A DNA stretch of 64,000 nucleotides from Gemmatimonadota bacterium. Its GTDB lineage: Bacteria > Latescibacterota > UBA2968 > UBA8231. The stretch covers positions 1-64,000 of the forward strand of contig JABJJN010000056.1 in assembly GCA_018660835.1 (NCBI GenBank), in the 5' to 3' direction. The notes beneath the pieces were generated by a model that did no database searches, was not told where the DNA came from, and was given only the letters and a program-made list of their open reading frames with translations. The translations under genes were made by a program, and so were the position numbers. Below are positions 8,175-18,011 of the stretch, one piece after another (position 1 is the stretch's first letter; the number at the start of each line of letters is the position of its first letter).

Positions 8175-9635
8175 GTGAAGAAACCGAACATCATCTATAT
8201 CCTCGCCGATGACATGGGCTATGGGGATCTGTCATGTTTCAACGAGGCGTCGAAGATCCAGACTCGACACCTGGACGAGCTCGCCACCGGTGGCATGAGA
8301 TTCACCGACGCCCATGCGACGTCCGCCGTGTGCACACCGTCGCGTTATGGGATTCTCACGGGCCGCTACAACTGGCGTTCAAGTCTCAAGCGAGGCGTCA
8401 GCTGGAGTTGGTCTCCTCCCATCATCGAGCCCGAGCGGATGACAGTGGCCTCCTATCTGGCGGGGCATGGCTACACCACCGGATGCATTGGGAAGTGGCA
8501 CCTGGGCTGGGATTGGGCAAGACGCCACCCGGAGCCGGATGGAGAGCTGACGGAGGAGGATGTCGATCTTTCGAAGCCGATCGAGCGGGGCCCCACGACG
8601 GTGGGATTCGATCATTTCTTCGGTATCGCCGCATCTCTCGACATCCCGCCGTACGTCTACATCGAAAATGATCGACCGACGATCCCTCCCGATCGCCGCA
8701 TCGAGGAACGCAAAGGCAAAGAGTTCTGGCGTGAAGGACCGATCTCACCAGACTTCGAACACGCCGATGTGTTGCCGCGTCTGACCAGGGAGGCCCTTGG
8801 CTTCATCGACCGGCACGCCGCCGAGGAGGATCCCTTCCTCCTCTACTTCCCTCTCCCGGCGCCGCACACGCCTATCCTGCCGACTGCCGACTTCCAGGGC
8901 GTGTCTGACACGAATGCCTATGGAGACTTCTGTCTCATGGTCGACGACGTCGTCGGTCAGGTGATGGCCAAACTGGCGCACCATGGCATCGTCGAGGAGA
9001 CGATCGTCGTCTTCACCTCCGACAATGGGTGTTCGCCCATGGCCGATTTCGATGAGCTGGCCGAGGTCGGACACAAACCCAGCTATGTATTTCGGGGGCA
9101 CAAGGCCGATATCTTCGAGGGTGGCCATCGGGTCCCATTGATCATCCGCTGGCCGCAGCAGATTGCCGCCGGATCGCAGTCCGACCAGACGGTCTGCCTC
9201 GTTGATCTACTGGCGACGATCGCCGACATCCTCGGTGACCCCTTGCCGGACCATGCGGGTGAAGACAGTGTCAGCAATCTGCCCGTGTGGCGCGGCGAGA
9301 AACTTGACACCAACCTGCGACAGGCGACGATCCATCACTCCATCGACGGCTCGTTCTCCATCCGCGCCGGGCGGTGGAAGCTGGAGATGTGTGCGGGATC
9401 AGGGGGTTGGAGTTTTCCTCGTCCCGGCAAGGAGAGTGATGGCCTGCCAGCGATCCAACTCTACGATCTCGATGACGATATAGGCGAGACCAGGAATGTT
9501 CAGGACCAACATCCTCAGGTAGTTGAGCATCTAAAGGCGCTGCTGACCAAGTATGTCGAGGACGGTCGTTCCACACCTGGCACGCCGCAATCAAACACCG
9601 GCGGTAATCGCTGGGAGCAACTTTGGTGGATGTAG
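8175..9635 (+). CDS. Sulfatase (arylsulfatase A type)
   Basis: Formylglycine-dependent sulfate ester hydrolase of 486 residues. The metal-binding start NIIYILADDMGYGD (D12, D13) and the maturation motif C53-T-P-S-R57 are intact, and later family motifs appear (GYTTGCIGKWHLG, FTSDNGC). The cysteine would be converted to formylglycine by a maturase not in this window. No signal peptide is evident, so it may be cytoplasmic. GTG start with GGAAGAGG about 8 nt upstream. It converges on the CocE-like gene with only 5 nt between stops. Substrate unknown; the context suggests sulfated carbohydrates. Confidence 0.9.
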   Translation: MKKPNIIYILADDMGYGDLSCFNEASKIQTRHLDELATGGMRFTDAHATSAVCTPSRYGILTGRYNWRSSLKRGVSWSWSPPIIEPERMTVASYLAGHGYTTGCIGKWHLGWDWARRHPEPDGELTEEDVDLSKPIERGPTTVGFDHFFGIAASLDIPPYVYIENDRPTIPPDRRIEERKGKEFWREGPISPDFEHADVLPRLTREALGFIDRHAAEEDPFLLYFPLPAPHTPILPTADFQGVSDTNAYGDFCLMVDDVVGQVMAKLAHHGIVEETIVVFTSDNGCSPMADFDELAEVGHKPSYVFRGHKADIFEGGHRVPLIIRWPQQIAAGSQSDQTVCLVDLLATIADILGDPLPDHAGEDSVSNLPVWRGEKLDTNLRQATIHHSIDGSFSIRAGRWKLEMCAGSGGWSFPRPGKESDGLPAIQLYDLDDDIGETRNVQDQHPQVVEHLKALLTKYVEDGRSTPGTPQSNTGGNRWEQLWWM

Positions 9636-9640
9636 ATTCC

Positions 9641-11335
9641 TCAGGCCACTGGCAGAATGATGTGAGACGCATGATCGACACAGTGGTGGATCGTCTGATT
9701 CGCCACACGTAGTTCGGCATCCACACCATAGGTGTTGCCCGTATTCGGATTGCGATCGAAGCGCGGAAAATTGGAGGAAGAGATCTCCACGCGGATCCGG
9801 TGGCCTTTCTGAAAGACATTCCCCGTCACCCCCACGTCGATGCGATACTCGTAGACTGTTCCCGCCTCGAGAAGGCGCGGAGCTTGGCGACTCTCGCGAT
9901 ACCGTGCTCTGACGATCCCATCACAGAGATTCATTGCATAGCCATTCTCGAATACGTCGACGAGTTTTGCCGTCCAATCTGTATCCAGCCCATCTGTGGC
10001 GGCATACAGCACGACCTCGATCGGCCCGATGACATGCAGATCCTCTGACAATGGTGCACTCGTATAACACAGGACATCGCCACGCATCTCAGCCGGACGC
10101 TGATCATAAGGCCCCCAGGGAACGATGTGCGGCGAACAGCAGTTGTTGCCACCGAGGGTCTGCACGGGAAATTCTGGATCATAGACAAAGTGATCAGCTG
10201 ACTCATTCAGTGGCGGTATCGTCGTCAGACTGCCATCGCCGATGACGGAATTCGCCTTGCCCTCCGAGTGCAGGAACCACTTCTGCCAGTCTGTGCGTGC
10301 CAGCGGCCACTCGTCTTCATCGCGCCATTGATTGGCTCCCATGATGAACAGGCGCAGGGGCGACTCGCTCTCGATGCCATTGTCGACGCCGCGCATCCAG
10401 TGATCAAACCAACGCAACTCCAGCGCTTCCAGGTCGTAGAGCGACTGCTGGCCGAAGTCGATATCCCCCGTCCTGGTCGAGGTGCTCAACGCGTGCGGCC
10501 ATGGCCCCATGATGAGTTGACTCTGCCTCGCCGCCTCTGATCCGCCATGGTGGCGCAGGCCATTGAAGTTTGAGAAGGTCTGCGTCGCGTATAGATCATA
10601 CCAGCCACCCATATTCAACGCCGGCACGGTGATCTGCTCCCACTTCTGTTCATCGTCCATCTGTGCCCAGTACTCGTCGTAGCTGGGATGATCGATCCAC
10701 TCTCGCCAGAAGGACATGTCCCGGCCTGCCGATTGATCTATCTCACGCAGAGGCAGATGTCGGAATGCCTGGGTCCAGTTATGGAAGTCGATGTCCTGAC
10801 CTGTGCGCCCCTGTGTCCGCATCCCCCAGGTCATGGCGACATTCAGTTGCAGTGCCCCGCCGGGGTAGAGCAAACCCGAGTAATAGTCCGTGCAGATGAC
10901 ACGCGGTGCCATACACGTGAGATACTCGCTGGCCAGCGGCGCCGAGCGCCATTGGGTCGTGCCCAGATATGAGGCACCCGCCGTGCCAATGGTGCCATCA
11001 CTCCATGGCTGCTGACCAATCCATTGGTGGGTATCAAAGCCATCTTCCGCCTCGTTGATAAAAGGCGCGTAGGCGCCATCTGAATCCCAGCGCCCGCGGC
11101 AATCGGCGATGACACAGTTGTAGCCACCATTGGCCAACCGCTGACCCTTCTCAATGTTGGCCTCCGTGTTGTTGCTGTAAGGGGTTCGCAGCAGCACCGT
11201 CGGCGCTGCGCCCGCTCCACGGGGCAGGAACAGATCCGCCGATAACAGCACTCCATCCCGCATGGGTACCTTGGTGTCGACATGACGATCGACACGATAC
11301 TGGCCGGTCATTTGGTCTGGCATCTGGTCTGGCAT
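9641..11335 (-). CDS. CocE/NonD family hydrolase (X-Pro dipeptidyl-peptidase-like)
   Basis: Alpha/beta-hydrolase of 564 residues. The N-terminal catalytic domain has the family opening VPMRDGVLLSADLFLP, RTPY and DCRGRWDSDG, and a visible triad: S122 (GTAGASYLG), D247 (GGWYDLY) and H281 (GPWPH). The C-terminal half (residues ~330-564) fits the jelly-roll domain ending in a HRIRVEISSSNFPRFDRNP motif. The family hydrolyses esters or amide bonds such as cocaine or glutaryl-7-ACA. Two in-frame copies of a short MPDQ repeat at the start leave the exact initiation codon uncertain. It is 8 nt downstream of the dehydrogenase gene, probably one operon. Confidence 0.88.
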   Translation of the reverse strand: MPDQMPDQMTGQYRVDRHVDTKVPMRDGVLLSADLFLPRGAGAAPTVLLRTPYSNNTEANIEKGQRLANGGYNCVIADCRGRWDSDGAYAPFINEAEDGFDTHQWIGQQPWSDGTIGTAGASYLGTTQWRSAPLASEYLTCMAPRVICTDYYSGLLYPGGALQLNVAMTWGMRTQGRTGQDIDFHNWTQAFRHLPLREIDQSAGRDMSFWREWIDHPSYDEYWAQMDDEQKWEQITVPALNMGGWYDLYATQTFSNFNGLRHHGGSEAARQSQLIMGPWPHALSTSTRTGDIDFGQQSLYDLEALELRWFDHWMRGVDNGIESESPLRLFIMGANQWRDEDEWPLARTDWQKWFLHSEGKANSVIGDGSLTTIPPLNESADHFVYDPEFPVQTLGGNNCCSPHIVPWGPYDQRPAEMRGDVLCYTSAPLSEDLHVIGPIEVVLYAATDGLDTDWTAKLVDVFENGYAMNLCDGIVRARYRESRQAPRLLEAGTVYEYRIDVGVTGNVFQKGHRIRVEISSSNFPRFDRNPNTGNTYGVDAELRVANQTIHHCVDHASHIILPVA

Positions 11336-11343
11336 CTCCTGGG

Positions 11344-12348
11344 TTATCTCGCTGGCGGGATCTGAATGGGTGCATGATCGGCTTGCTGCGACTTGAGGAT
11401 CGCCGCAATGACCTCCACGACAGCTTGACCATCTCGACCCGTCGAGATCGTCTCAGTCCTCCCCTGTTCGAGGACTTCGACGAGATCCTGTGCCCCCGCT
11501 TCAATTCCACTCACATTCCATTCGGGGGCGGGGATTACTTCAGCAACCTCATCTCGATAGAGCGTCGCTTCGTCGTTGCTGGAGATGATCAGTCGCCCCG
11601 TGGATCCGACAACCTCAACGGAAAACTTGGGGCCCGGTGTCGTCTTGGAGCCGCCAACGTAGAAACCTCCAACACCGTTGTCGAACTTGATGTAGGCATT
11701 GGCTCCAGGCTCTGTGGCTGGATCATGACCCCCATCACCGGCATACTCGGTGTAGTCTTCATATCCCGCTTCGAGGTCTCCCGTTACCCAGGCGGGGCGT
11801 CCTCCGGCAAACCAGCAGATGGAATCGATACAGTGGGTGCCATTGCGATAGAGCATCGCCCGTGCGCCGCGAAGTGTACCGATGATGTATTGCACGTCAC
11901 CAATCTCTCCCGCATCGACGAGTTGTTTACCGTGGCGCCAGATCGGCGTCCAGCGACGAGTGTGGTCGATACTCAGAATCACGTTGTGACCCTCGCAGGC
12001 GGCCACCATCGCGGCAGCATCCTCCACCGTCGTTGCCAGAGGCTTCTCGCAGAAGATCCCCTTTACACCGGCCTCGGCAGCATCGACGACGAGGGCCGTA
12101 TGGGCATGATCAGAGGTGGCAACCGTGACAATGTCCAGATTCTCCTTCTTCAGCATTTCCCGATGGTTCGTGTAGCCGGTGATCTTCGGCCACGAGTCCG
12201 TGAAACGCTCCTTAAAGTTGTCGATCGCCTGCGCTTCCAAGTCACAGGCAGCGACAACGGCAGCCCTGTCAGGGTCGTCGAATGCTGCGAACCCGGCGGC
12301 ATGACGAATTCCGATACCCGTACAACCGATGACTCCAACTCGAAACAT
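11344..12348 (-). CDS. Gfo/Idh/MocA family oxidoreductase
   Basis: NAD(P)-dependent sugar or inositol dehydrogenase type protein, 334 residues from the ATG at 12348. The Rossmann start MFRVGVIGCTGIG is preceded by AGGAG at 8 nt; a longer open frame to 12414 lacks similarity and a better site. The family motif GIFCEKPLATTVEDAAAM (EKP) is present, and the C-terminal half (FDNGVGGFYVGGSK) fits the substrate-binding alpha/beta domain. It lies between a sulfatase gene (28 nt gap) and a CocE-like hydrolase (8 nt gap), all on the minus strand, suggesting sequential desulfation, oxidation and hydrolysis of one substrate class. That pathway is inferred. Confidence 0.9.
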   Translation of the reverse strand: MFRVGVIGCTGIGIRHAAGFAAFDDPDRAAVVAACDLEAQAIDNFKERFTDSWPKITGYTNHREMLKKENLDIVTVATSDHAHTALVVDAAEAGVKGIFCEKPLATTVEDAAAMVAACEGHNVILSIDHTRRWTPIWRHGKQLVDAGEIGDVQYIIGTLRGARAMLYRNGTHCIDSICWFAGGRPAWVTGDLEAGYEDYTEYAGDGGHDPATEPGANAYIKFDNGVGGFYVGGSKTTPGPKFSVEVVGSTGRLIISSNDEATLYRDEVAEVIPAPEWNVSGIEAGAQDLVEVLEQGRTETISTGRDGQAVVEVIAAILKSQQADHAPIQIPPAR

Positions 12349-12376
12349 CACAACGACTCCTGTTCGTAGGGGATGG

Positions 12377-13828
12377 TTAGAATCCCATGCGTTCGTATTG
12401 ACAGGCCGGTGCATCGTAGCGCTGCAACAATGATCTCATCTGCTCGCAGAACTGTGCTTCAAGCTCCTCATCCTGGATCGGTGACTGCTGCTGTGGATCG
12501 GCCTGGACATCATAGATCGGATGAAAATCGGGGGCATCGTGGTGACGGCGGCTCTTAGCCTGCATGCGCAAATGCGGGATATCGTGCGCATGTTCGAGAA
12601 AGACGCCCATCTCGGCGGCGGCCAACTTTTCTCGGCCATCAAAGTCAGTAAAGCCAACGGGCATCAACGTGTGGTGGTGTACGGTGGAATCAGGCAATGC
12701 CTGGCGGCAATACGTATGTCGACCGTCCGTGAGGTTAATGTCTTTGCCGAAGTAGCCATAGAGGATGGCATCGTGATGCTGCGAATCTTCCTCGATCACA
12801 TGCTGCAGCGACCGCCCATGTACATGTGCGGGTGCCTCGGCGCCAAACCAATCCATGAATGTCGGCATCAGGTCCATCGTTGCCGTCAGCGCCTGCCGCC
12901 TACCGGGTTCGACTCCAGGCTGGCAGACGATGAGGGGGATGTGGACAAGCTCCTGATAATCGAACATGTAGTTCTTTGCCCAATAACCGTGATCGCCGAG
13001 TAGATGACCATGATCGGTAGTCAGCACAACTGTCGTGTCCTGCCACATATCCAACTCGTCGAGGCGGTCCAGCAGCTTGCCAAGCCAGACATCTGCCATC
13101 GTCAGCGTCGCGCAGTAGCGCTTGCGGATGTGCTCGACGGCTTCATCGCCTTCTTCTACAGGCGCATAGTTGGGCCAGTCAAAGTGTAAATCTCCTGCCC
13201 AATCATCGTTGTACATGTCCAGATACTTGCGCGGACAGGCGAAAGGTTCGTGAGGATCGAAGGCTTCCAGGTGCAGATGCCAATTGTCTGCAGTGTGATT
13301 GTTGTCGACAAACTCGATGGCCCGCTCGAAACACTGCGGCGTCGGATAGTCCTCGTCCCGCTCGGTATCCATGAACTGTCGATTGACCCAATAGGGTCTC
13401 GAGTTCTTGCCCTGGAAATTGGGTTTCGGCGGGTCATCGACGAGTGGATGCCAAACATCCGATTCCTGACCTCGCTGAAATTCCCACGAGTTGAAGCGGG
13501 TGTGATAGTTCTCACCCCCGGCGTGGAAATAGTGATAGTGATCGGTGATCATGTGGGAATACGTACCCTTTTGCCGTCTGAGCTCCGGCTGCAGACAGTC
13601 GTCCCAGGGCATGATCGGTGACCAGGGCGTCTCCAGAAAGTTCAGACGTCCCGTATACATTTCACGTCGTGCCGGCATACACGGCATGGAGCCGCAATAG
13701 TGGTTGTCGAAAACGACGCCTCGTTTTGCCAGACGCTCGATGTTGGGCGTGTGCGCGAGCGGACTGTCGGCGTAGGAACTGAGGAAATGACGGTTCAGTG
13801 AATCGAGCATGATGAAGATCGTGCGCAT
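12377..13828 (-). CDS. Sulfatase family protein
   Basis: Second formylglycine-type sulfatase, 483 residues. It has the metal-binding start TIFIMLDSLNRHFL with D9, and the maturation motif C50-M-P-A-R54, which satisfies CxPxR but differs from the CTPSR of the other sulfatase. The active-site region TTDHGHLLGDHGYWAK is characteristic of the family. The C-terminus ends in SLLQRYDAPACQYERMGF. No signal peptide is visible. It begins a minus-strand operon with the Gfo/Idh/MocA dehydrogenase and the CocE-like hydrolase. Confidence 0.9.
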   Translation of the reverse strand: MRTIFIMLDSLNRHFLSSYADSPLAHTPNIERLAKRGVVFDNHYCGSMPCMPARREMYTGRLNFLETPWSPIMPWDDCLQPELRRQKGTYSHMITDHYHYFHAGGENYHTRFNSWEFQRGQESDVWHPLVDDPPKPNFQGKNSRPYWVNRQFMDTERDEDYPTPQCFERAIEFVDNNHTADNWHLHLEAFDPHEPFACPRKYLDMYNDDWAGDLHFDWPNYAPVEEGDEAVEHIRKRYCATLTMADVWLGKLLDRLDELDMWQDTTVVLTTDHGHLLGDHGYWAKNYMFDYQELVHIPLIVCQPGVEPGRRQALTATMDLMPTFMDWFGAEAPAHVHGRSLQHVIEEDSQHHDAILYGYFGKDINLTDGRHTYCRQALPDSTVHHHTLMPVGFTDFDGREKLAAAEMGVFLEHAHDIPHLRMQAKSRRHHDAPDFHPIYDVQADPQQQSPIQDEELEAQFCEQMRSLLQRYDAPACQYERMGF

Positions 13829-14004
13829 GGTACCTCTGCTGGCGACTTGCGGGGTGATTCGTAGTTGAACGCATGTTGTCGTGGATGCAGATACGACAGT
13901 AGACCCGGAGCGTCAACTTCTACTGCTTGTTTCTCGAGTTGGACGGGCCCGAGTCCTGATCTAAACTCTGCAAAGAACCAACCACACCAATGGAGATCAG
14001 CGTC

Positions 14005-14898
14005 ATGCACCCCATCCTTGATACACATCAACATCTGTGGGATCTGTCACGCTTCCAGTTACCCTGGGTAGATGACGTCGACCCCCTCAACCGCAGTTTT
14101 CTTGTCGCAGACTATCTCGCTGCCGTAGAGAGTCTGAACGTGACGGGCACCGTGTATATGGAAGTCGACGTCACGCCTGAGCAGCGCTATGCAGAGGCCG
14201 ACTATGTAGGTGCTCTGTGTGCGGATGATGAGCAACTGATGCGTGCCGCCGTTGTCGGCGGTCGTCCTGGCACAGCGGGTTTCGCCGAGGACATTCTGCG
14301 CTACGGCGAGGCACCGCATGTTTGTGGCGTCCGCCAGGTATTGCATGGCCCGGACACACCACAGGGGACGTGCCTGCAACCTGGATTTGTCGATGATGTT
14401 CGAGCCCTGGGCCAGGCGGGATTGAGCTTTGACCTCTGTCTGCGGCCGGCCGAAATCGCCGATGGGATCAAACTCGCCGAGGCCTGCCCGGACACCTTGT
14501 TGATTCTCGACCATTGTGGCAATGCTGACCCCTATGTAGTGGCTGAGAATGGTGACCAGATCGAGGCTGGCAACCCGTTCTCCCACTCGGCGGCCCAATG
14601 GCGGGCAGAGATGGAAACCCTCGGCGCAAGGGAGAATGTTGTGTGCAAAGTCTCCGGGATCGTCGCTCGCGCCCAACAAGGGTGGACTGCGCAGACCCTT
14701 GCCCCCACGGTCGATCACTGCCTGGATGCCTTTGGGCCTGATCGTGTTGTCTTTGGCGGTGATTGGCCTGTCTGCACATTAGGGGCGACCTATGCAGAGT
14801 GGGCGACGGCGCTGCGGGAGATTATCTCGGCGCGTACCGAGCAGGATCAGGCGAAATTGCTACACGACAATGCCGTGCGCCTCTACCACCTCGATTGA
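14005..14898 (+). CDS. Amidohydrolase family protein (L-fuconolactonase-like)
   Basis: TIM-barrel metallohydrolase of 297 residues. DTHQHLWDL near the start gives the HxH motif (H8, H10), and DHCGNAD plus FGGDWPVC near the C-terminus supply the expected histidine and aspartate. This pattern is that of the amidohydrolase-2 group, which includes lactonases of sugar-acid pathways. I chose the second ATG (14005) because GGAG lies 8-9 nt before it; an ATG at 13990 would add five residues. The mandelate-racemase-like gene follows after 15 nt, a pairing typical of acid-sugar catabolism (lactone hydrolysis, then dehydration). Confidence 0.87.
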   Translation: MHPILDTHQHLWDLSRFQLPWVDDVDPLNRSFLVADYLAAVESLNVTGTVYMEVDVTPEQRYAEADYVGALCADDEQLMRAAVVGGRPGTAGFAEDILRYGEAPHVCGVRQVLHGPDTPQGTCLQPGFVDDVRALGQAGLSFDLCLRPAEIADGIKLAEACPDTLLILDHCGNADPYVVAENGDQIEAGNPFSHSAAQWRAEMETLGARENVVCKVSGIVARAQQGWTAQTLAPTVDHCLDAFGPDRVVFGGDWPVCTLGATYAEWATALREIISARTEQDQAKLLHDNAVRLYHLD

Positions 14899-14913
14899 TT
14901 TCAGGCAATTGCC

Positions 14914-16050
14914 ATGAAAATCACCGGCTTTCGAGCTCAACCATACCAGATCAAGCTACACCGTCCCATTGGCGATGCGAATTGCCCTGAGGGCGGCCAG
15001 TTCATGCCTGGGCAGGCCCTGTTTCTCGACACGGACCAGGGAGTGAGTGGTATCTCCTTTGGCGGCGGTGCGCTGGTGTCGCAGATCGTCGAACACGTGT
15101 TGTTAGGTGAAGATCCGCGCGGCGTGCGTGGCCTCTGGAATCGGATGGTGGACTATGTCTTCAAAGGTGGTCATCGCGGTGAGGCGGCCGCTGCTGTCTC
15201 CGCTCTCGATATCGCCCTGTGGGATCTGAAGGCCCGCCTGAATGGAGAGCCGCTGTGGAAGACGCTTGGCGCGTCTTCACCGAAAGTCAGAGCCTATGCG
15301 TCGGGGATTGACTCACCGCTTTCTGATGACCAGTTAGACGCCTTCTATCGCGGCATGGCTGCACGCGGCGTCTCGGCGGGCAAACTGAAATGTGGGCTCG
15401 ACCTGGAGGCAGATCTGCGTCGCATCGGTATCATGCGCGACGCCTTGGCTAGCTCGGGACAACGGCCTGAACTATGCATAGACGTAAACGAGTATTGGTC
15501 GCCGAAACAGGCCATCCGCTACATGCATGTGATCGAGGAGAAATTTGACATCACGTGGATCGAGGAGCCGGCGCGTCGCTGGGACGCAGACGGACTGCGC
15601 AAGGTCAGCGATGGAATCCGAGCCGCCGTCGCTTCCGGTGAGAATCTGCACTCCATCGACGAGTATGTTCCGCTTTTAAGGAATCGTGCTGTCGATGTCG
15701 TGAATGTGGGTATAGGTACTGGAGGAATCACCGGCGCCCTGCAGATCGCTGCCCTTGCCTACGCCTTTGAAACACCTGTCACCATGATGAATTGCGCGGC
15801 GAATTTTCTCGCGCATGTTGCAGCGGTCTTGCCCAACCACATCATGATGGAGTGTCTGGACAATGGCCGTGATGCTGTCCTGACGCACACGCATCCGATT
15901 GAGGACGGGCATATCGTGCTGAATGATGAGCCTGGACTTGGCTTCACCTTCGATGAAGAACAGCTGGCGGCTCATGCAGTTGATCAGGCGGGGCGATTTG
16001 GCTGGGGACGGCGACAAGGGGCGGGAATGTATCTGGTGCCGCCTTCGTAG
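14914..16050 (+). CDS. Mandelate racemase/muconate lactonizing enzyme family protein
   Basis: Enolase-superfamily enzyme of 378 residues. The catalytic KxK motif (K157-L-K159) and three metal ligands D190 (CIDVN), E217 (WIEEP) and E243 (ASGEN) are visible, as is the N-terminal capping domain. Superfamily members racemise, cycloisomerise or dehydrate carboxylate substrates by abstracting the alpha-proton; sugar-acid dehydration is the likely option here because a lactonase-like gene sits directly upstream. The C-terminal base is not clear. It converges with the HD-domain gene, with 7 nt between stops. Confidence 0.88.
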   Translation: MKITGFRAQPYQIKLHRPIGDANCPEGGQFMPGQALFLDTDQGVSGISFGGGALVSQIVEHVLLGEDPRGVRGLWNRMVDYVFKGGHRGEAAAAVSALDIALWDLKARLNGEPLWKTLGASSPKVRAYASGIDSPLSDDQLDAFYRGMAARGVSAGKLKCGLDLEADLRRIGIMRDALASSGQRPELCIDVNEYWSPKQAIRYMHVIEEKFDITWIEEPARRWDADGLRKVSDGIRAAVASGENLHSIDEYVPLLRNRAVDVVNVGIGTGGITGALQIAALAYAFETPVTMMNCAANFLAHVAAVLPNHIMMECLDNGRDAVLTHTHPIEDGHIVLNDEPGLGFTFDEEQLAAHAVDQAGRFGWGRRQGAGMYLVPPS

Positions 16051-16057
16051 CGCGATG

Positions 16058-16900
16058 TCAGTGGTCGGCGTGCTCGACCTGAAAGACATGAGAGTGGAGA
16101 TTGGCGAGCCACTGATTGCCATCCTGGGTCGCCTGCAGATAGCGCGTCGCTTGCTGGATATAGGGACTTACCTCTTTCCAGAAGAACGTAGCGAAACCCC
16201 GCCGCATGTCCGTTGGGCTCTTGTAGCCGATTTTGGCATTTGTCCCCAATTGTTCGAATTCGTAGAACAAGGCGGGGATCTTCCGCAGATAATCCGGATC
16301 ACCAAGTTGGCCGATGAAGTCGGCCGCACGAACCAGTCCTGCAAAACTGTCCGTCACCTGATAGGCAGGCTCACCGACGGGGACTGGGAAACGGGTCATC
16401 TCGATGAACTCGCAGACCCTTTCCGCATCGATATCCACGAGGGTACTGGTGCCAAAGCGTTCACGGATGAACTGCTTGCTGCGGTCAACGTGGTATGGCG
16501 TCAATTGGGCGTCAGTCCCCTCCGGATCCAGCGTGACCGTATCATCTGAAACCCCTGTTGCACATACACCATTGCCATCGAGGCGACACACGCCGCGGAC
16601 GTAACCGATATCGTGGCAAAGCAGGGCCGTGATGAAGTGCGCCCACTCACGCGGGCTGATGCCACCGTCGGTGAGATGTTTGCCCAGAAGAATCTGTTGG
16701 CCCACAGTTGTCACCAGCATCGTGTGTTCGATGTCGTGATATAGCATGTCCGAGTTGGCGATATTTTCCAACGCCAGACGCCCAATCCAATTCACATAGT
16801 TCCCGTAGATCGGCTCCAGTTCGCCGAAGGCGCCCTTGTAGTCGTCCTCCAGGCTTTGGGAGAACCGATTGATCGTCTTGTACTTAAAGTTGTAGAGCAT
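16058..16900 (-). CDS. HD-domain metal-dependent phosphohydrolase-like protein
   Basis: Protein of about 280 residues with HD-superfamily motifs: LYHDIEHTMLV (residues ~54-63), LLCHDIGY with the HD doublet, and a C-terminal RAADFIGQLGD aspartate. Such proteins hydrolyse phosphate esters or nucleotides using one or two metal ions; some degrade cyclic nucleotides, but no signalling domain is fused here. The ATG at 16900 gives MLYNFKYKT; an in-frame TTG at 16912 would add four residues. A 94-nt gap separates it from the upstream aldo/keto-reductase-like gene on the same strand. Its physiological substrate is not apparent. Confidence 0.78.
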   Translation of the reverse strand: MLYNFKYKTINRFSQSLEDDYKGAFGELEPIYGNYVNWIGRLALENIANSDMLYHDIEHTMLVTTVGQQILLGKHLTDGGISPREWAHFITALLCHDIGYVRGVCRLDGNGVCATGVSDDTVTLDPEGTDAQLTPYHVDRSKQFIRERFGTSTLVDIDAERVCEFIEMTRFPVPVGEPAYQVTDSFAGLVRAADFIGQLGDPDYLRKIPALFYEFEQLGTNAKIGYKSPTDMRRGFATFFWKEVSPYIQQATRYLQATQDGNQWLANLHSHVFQVEHADH

Positions 16901-17006
16901 TGGTCGTCTCAACAGCTGGTTGTAGTGGGGGCACCCATGCAGCGGCTCTGCAAAAAACGGGCACCCGTCGCGAACAACCTACGATGTTGGGGGGCAGACG
17001 TCACAT

Positions 17007-18011
17007 CTAGGCAGCCAACACGGTGCAGGCGGCGGCCGTCGTTTCTCTCACCTGCGCCGCCGATCCCATCCCGTAGAGGGTTGAAGCCACTCCGACAGAA
17101 TTGTAGACGTGATCGAAGGCGGCTGTTCCCAGATCTCGTCCACCCGCCAATGGCTTGATCGCAATGATCGGCTTGCGTGCATTGCGGATCGCATCGAGGG
17201 CCAGCTCTTTGGTTGGAAACATATAGTAGCCGGGACGATTCACAGGCGTCAGATATGCGTCGACTTCAATCCCCGCCGTCTCCAGGAGGGGAATTGTGAC
17301 ACCCGCGTGGTGAACGCTGGTGATCACCGTGTCGAAACGACTGCGCAGGAAGGTGATGTATTCTCGAATCAGATCGAAACGACCTGTCATGGCGAGCAGG
17401 TCGATCTCCGCACCCGGGTCGGCGACGAGGATCTCACAACCGGCGAAGAACCCCAGGTATTGCTCAAGAACACTGTAGTCGATGGCAAAACGAGCGGCCT
17501 CTTCTTCTGTATAGGGCGCGACGATCTGCGGGGTTACCAGATTCTTCATCGTTCCTGACAGCGTATACCTGAGTATTTCATCGCCCTCGAGTTTGGCGCG
17601 GAATGCCTCTCCCCCGAGTCGTTCATCGTGCGTGTAGAACGTTGCGTGGGCCCGCTGGGAGTAGGAGACGATCTCGCCATCGAGGGTGACGGGGATCAGT
17701 ATGTAAGGAAGCAGGCCGATTTGCGTGTCGGTGAGCCGCTCGGTCTCCGACACGGCCTGCAGATGCAGACGATCCAGGTGCGGGATCATGTGATCGACCT
17801 GCGCCGTGGTGATGCCAAACTCTTCGACCGCGACTCGCAGAACATCGACGACCTGACCCACCGTTCCAAAGCTGCGCAGGTTGTCGGCATCGCGCTCAGC
17901 ATTTTGATAGGAGCAGCCATCATAGGGGTGAATACCCATAACCAATCGCGGCACCTGGGCCGCACCGATTGCGACACAGGGAACACCACTGGCTTCGAGA
18001 TAACTTTTCAT
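17007..18011 (-). CDS. Uncharacterised aldo/keto reductase-like (TIM-barrel) protein
   Basis: Protein of 334 residues. PRLVMGIHPYDGCSY near the N-terminus and the C-terminal arrangement KPIIAIKPLAGGRDLG followed by SVGVASTLYGMGS resemble the barrel of aldo/keto reductase-like proteins, but I cannot identify the classical Asp-Tyr-Lys-His catalytic set. The function is therefore open. The start ATG overlaps the stop of the beta-propeller gene by 4 nt, so the two are almost certainly translated together and probably act in one pathway, perhaps on sugar derivatives. The product looks soluble, with no signal peptide. Confidence 0.65.
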   Translation of the reverse strand: MKSYLEASGVPCVAIGAAQVPRLVMGIHPYDGCSYQNAERDADNLRSFGTVGQVVDVLRVAVEEFGITTAQVDHMIPHLDRLHLQAVSETERLTDTQIGLLPYILIPVTLDGEIVSYSQRAHATFYTHDERLGGEAFRAKLEGDEILRYTLSGTMKNLVTPQIVAPYTEEEAARFAIDYSVLEQYLGFFAGCEILVADPGAEIDLLAMTGRFDLIREYITFLRSRFDTVITSVHHAGVTIPLLETAGIEVDAYLTPVNRPGYYMFPTKELALDAIRNARKPIIAIKPLAGGRDLGTAAFDHVYNSVGVASTLYGMGSAAQVRETTAAACTVLAA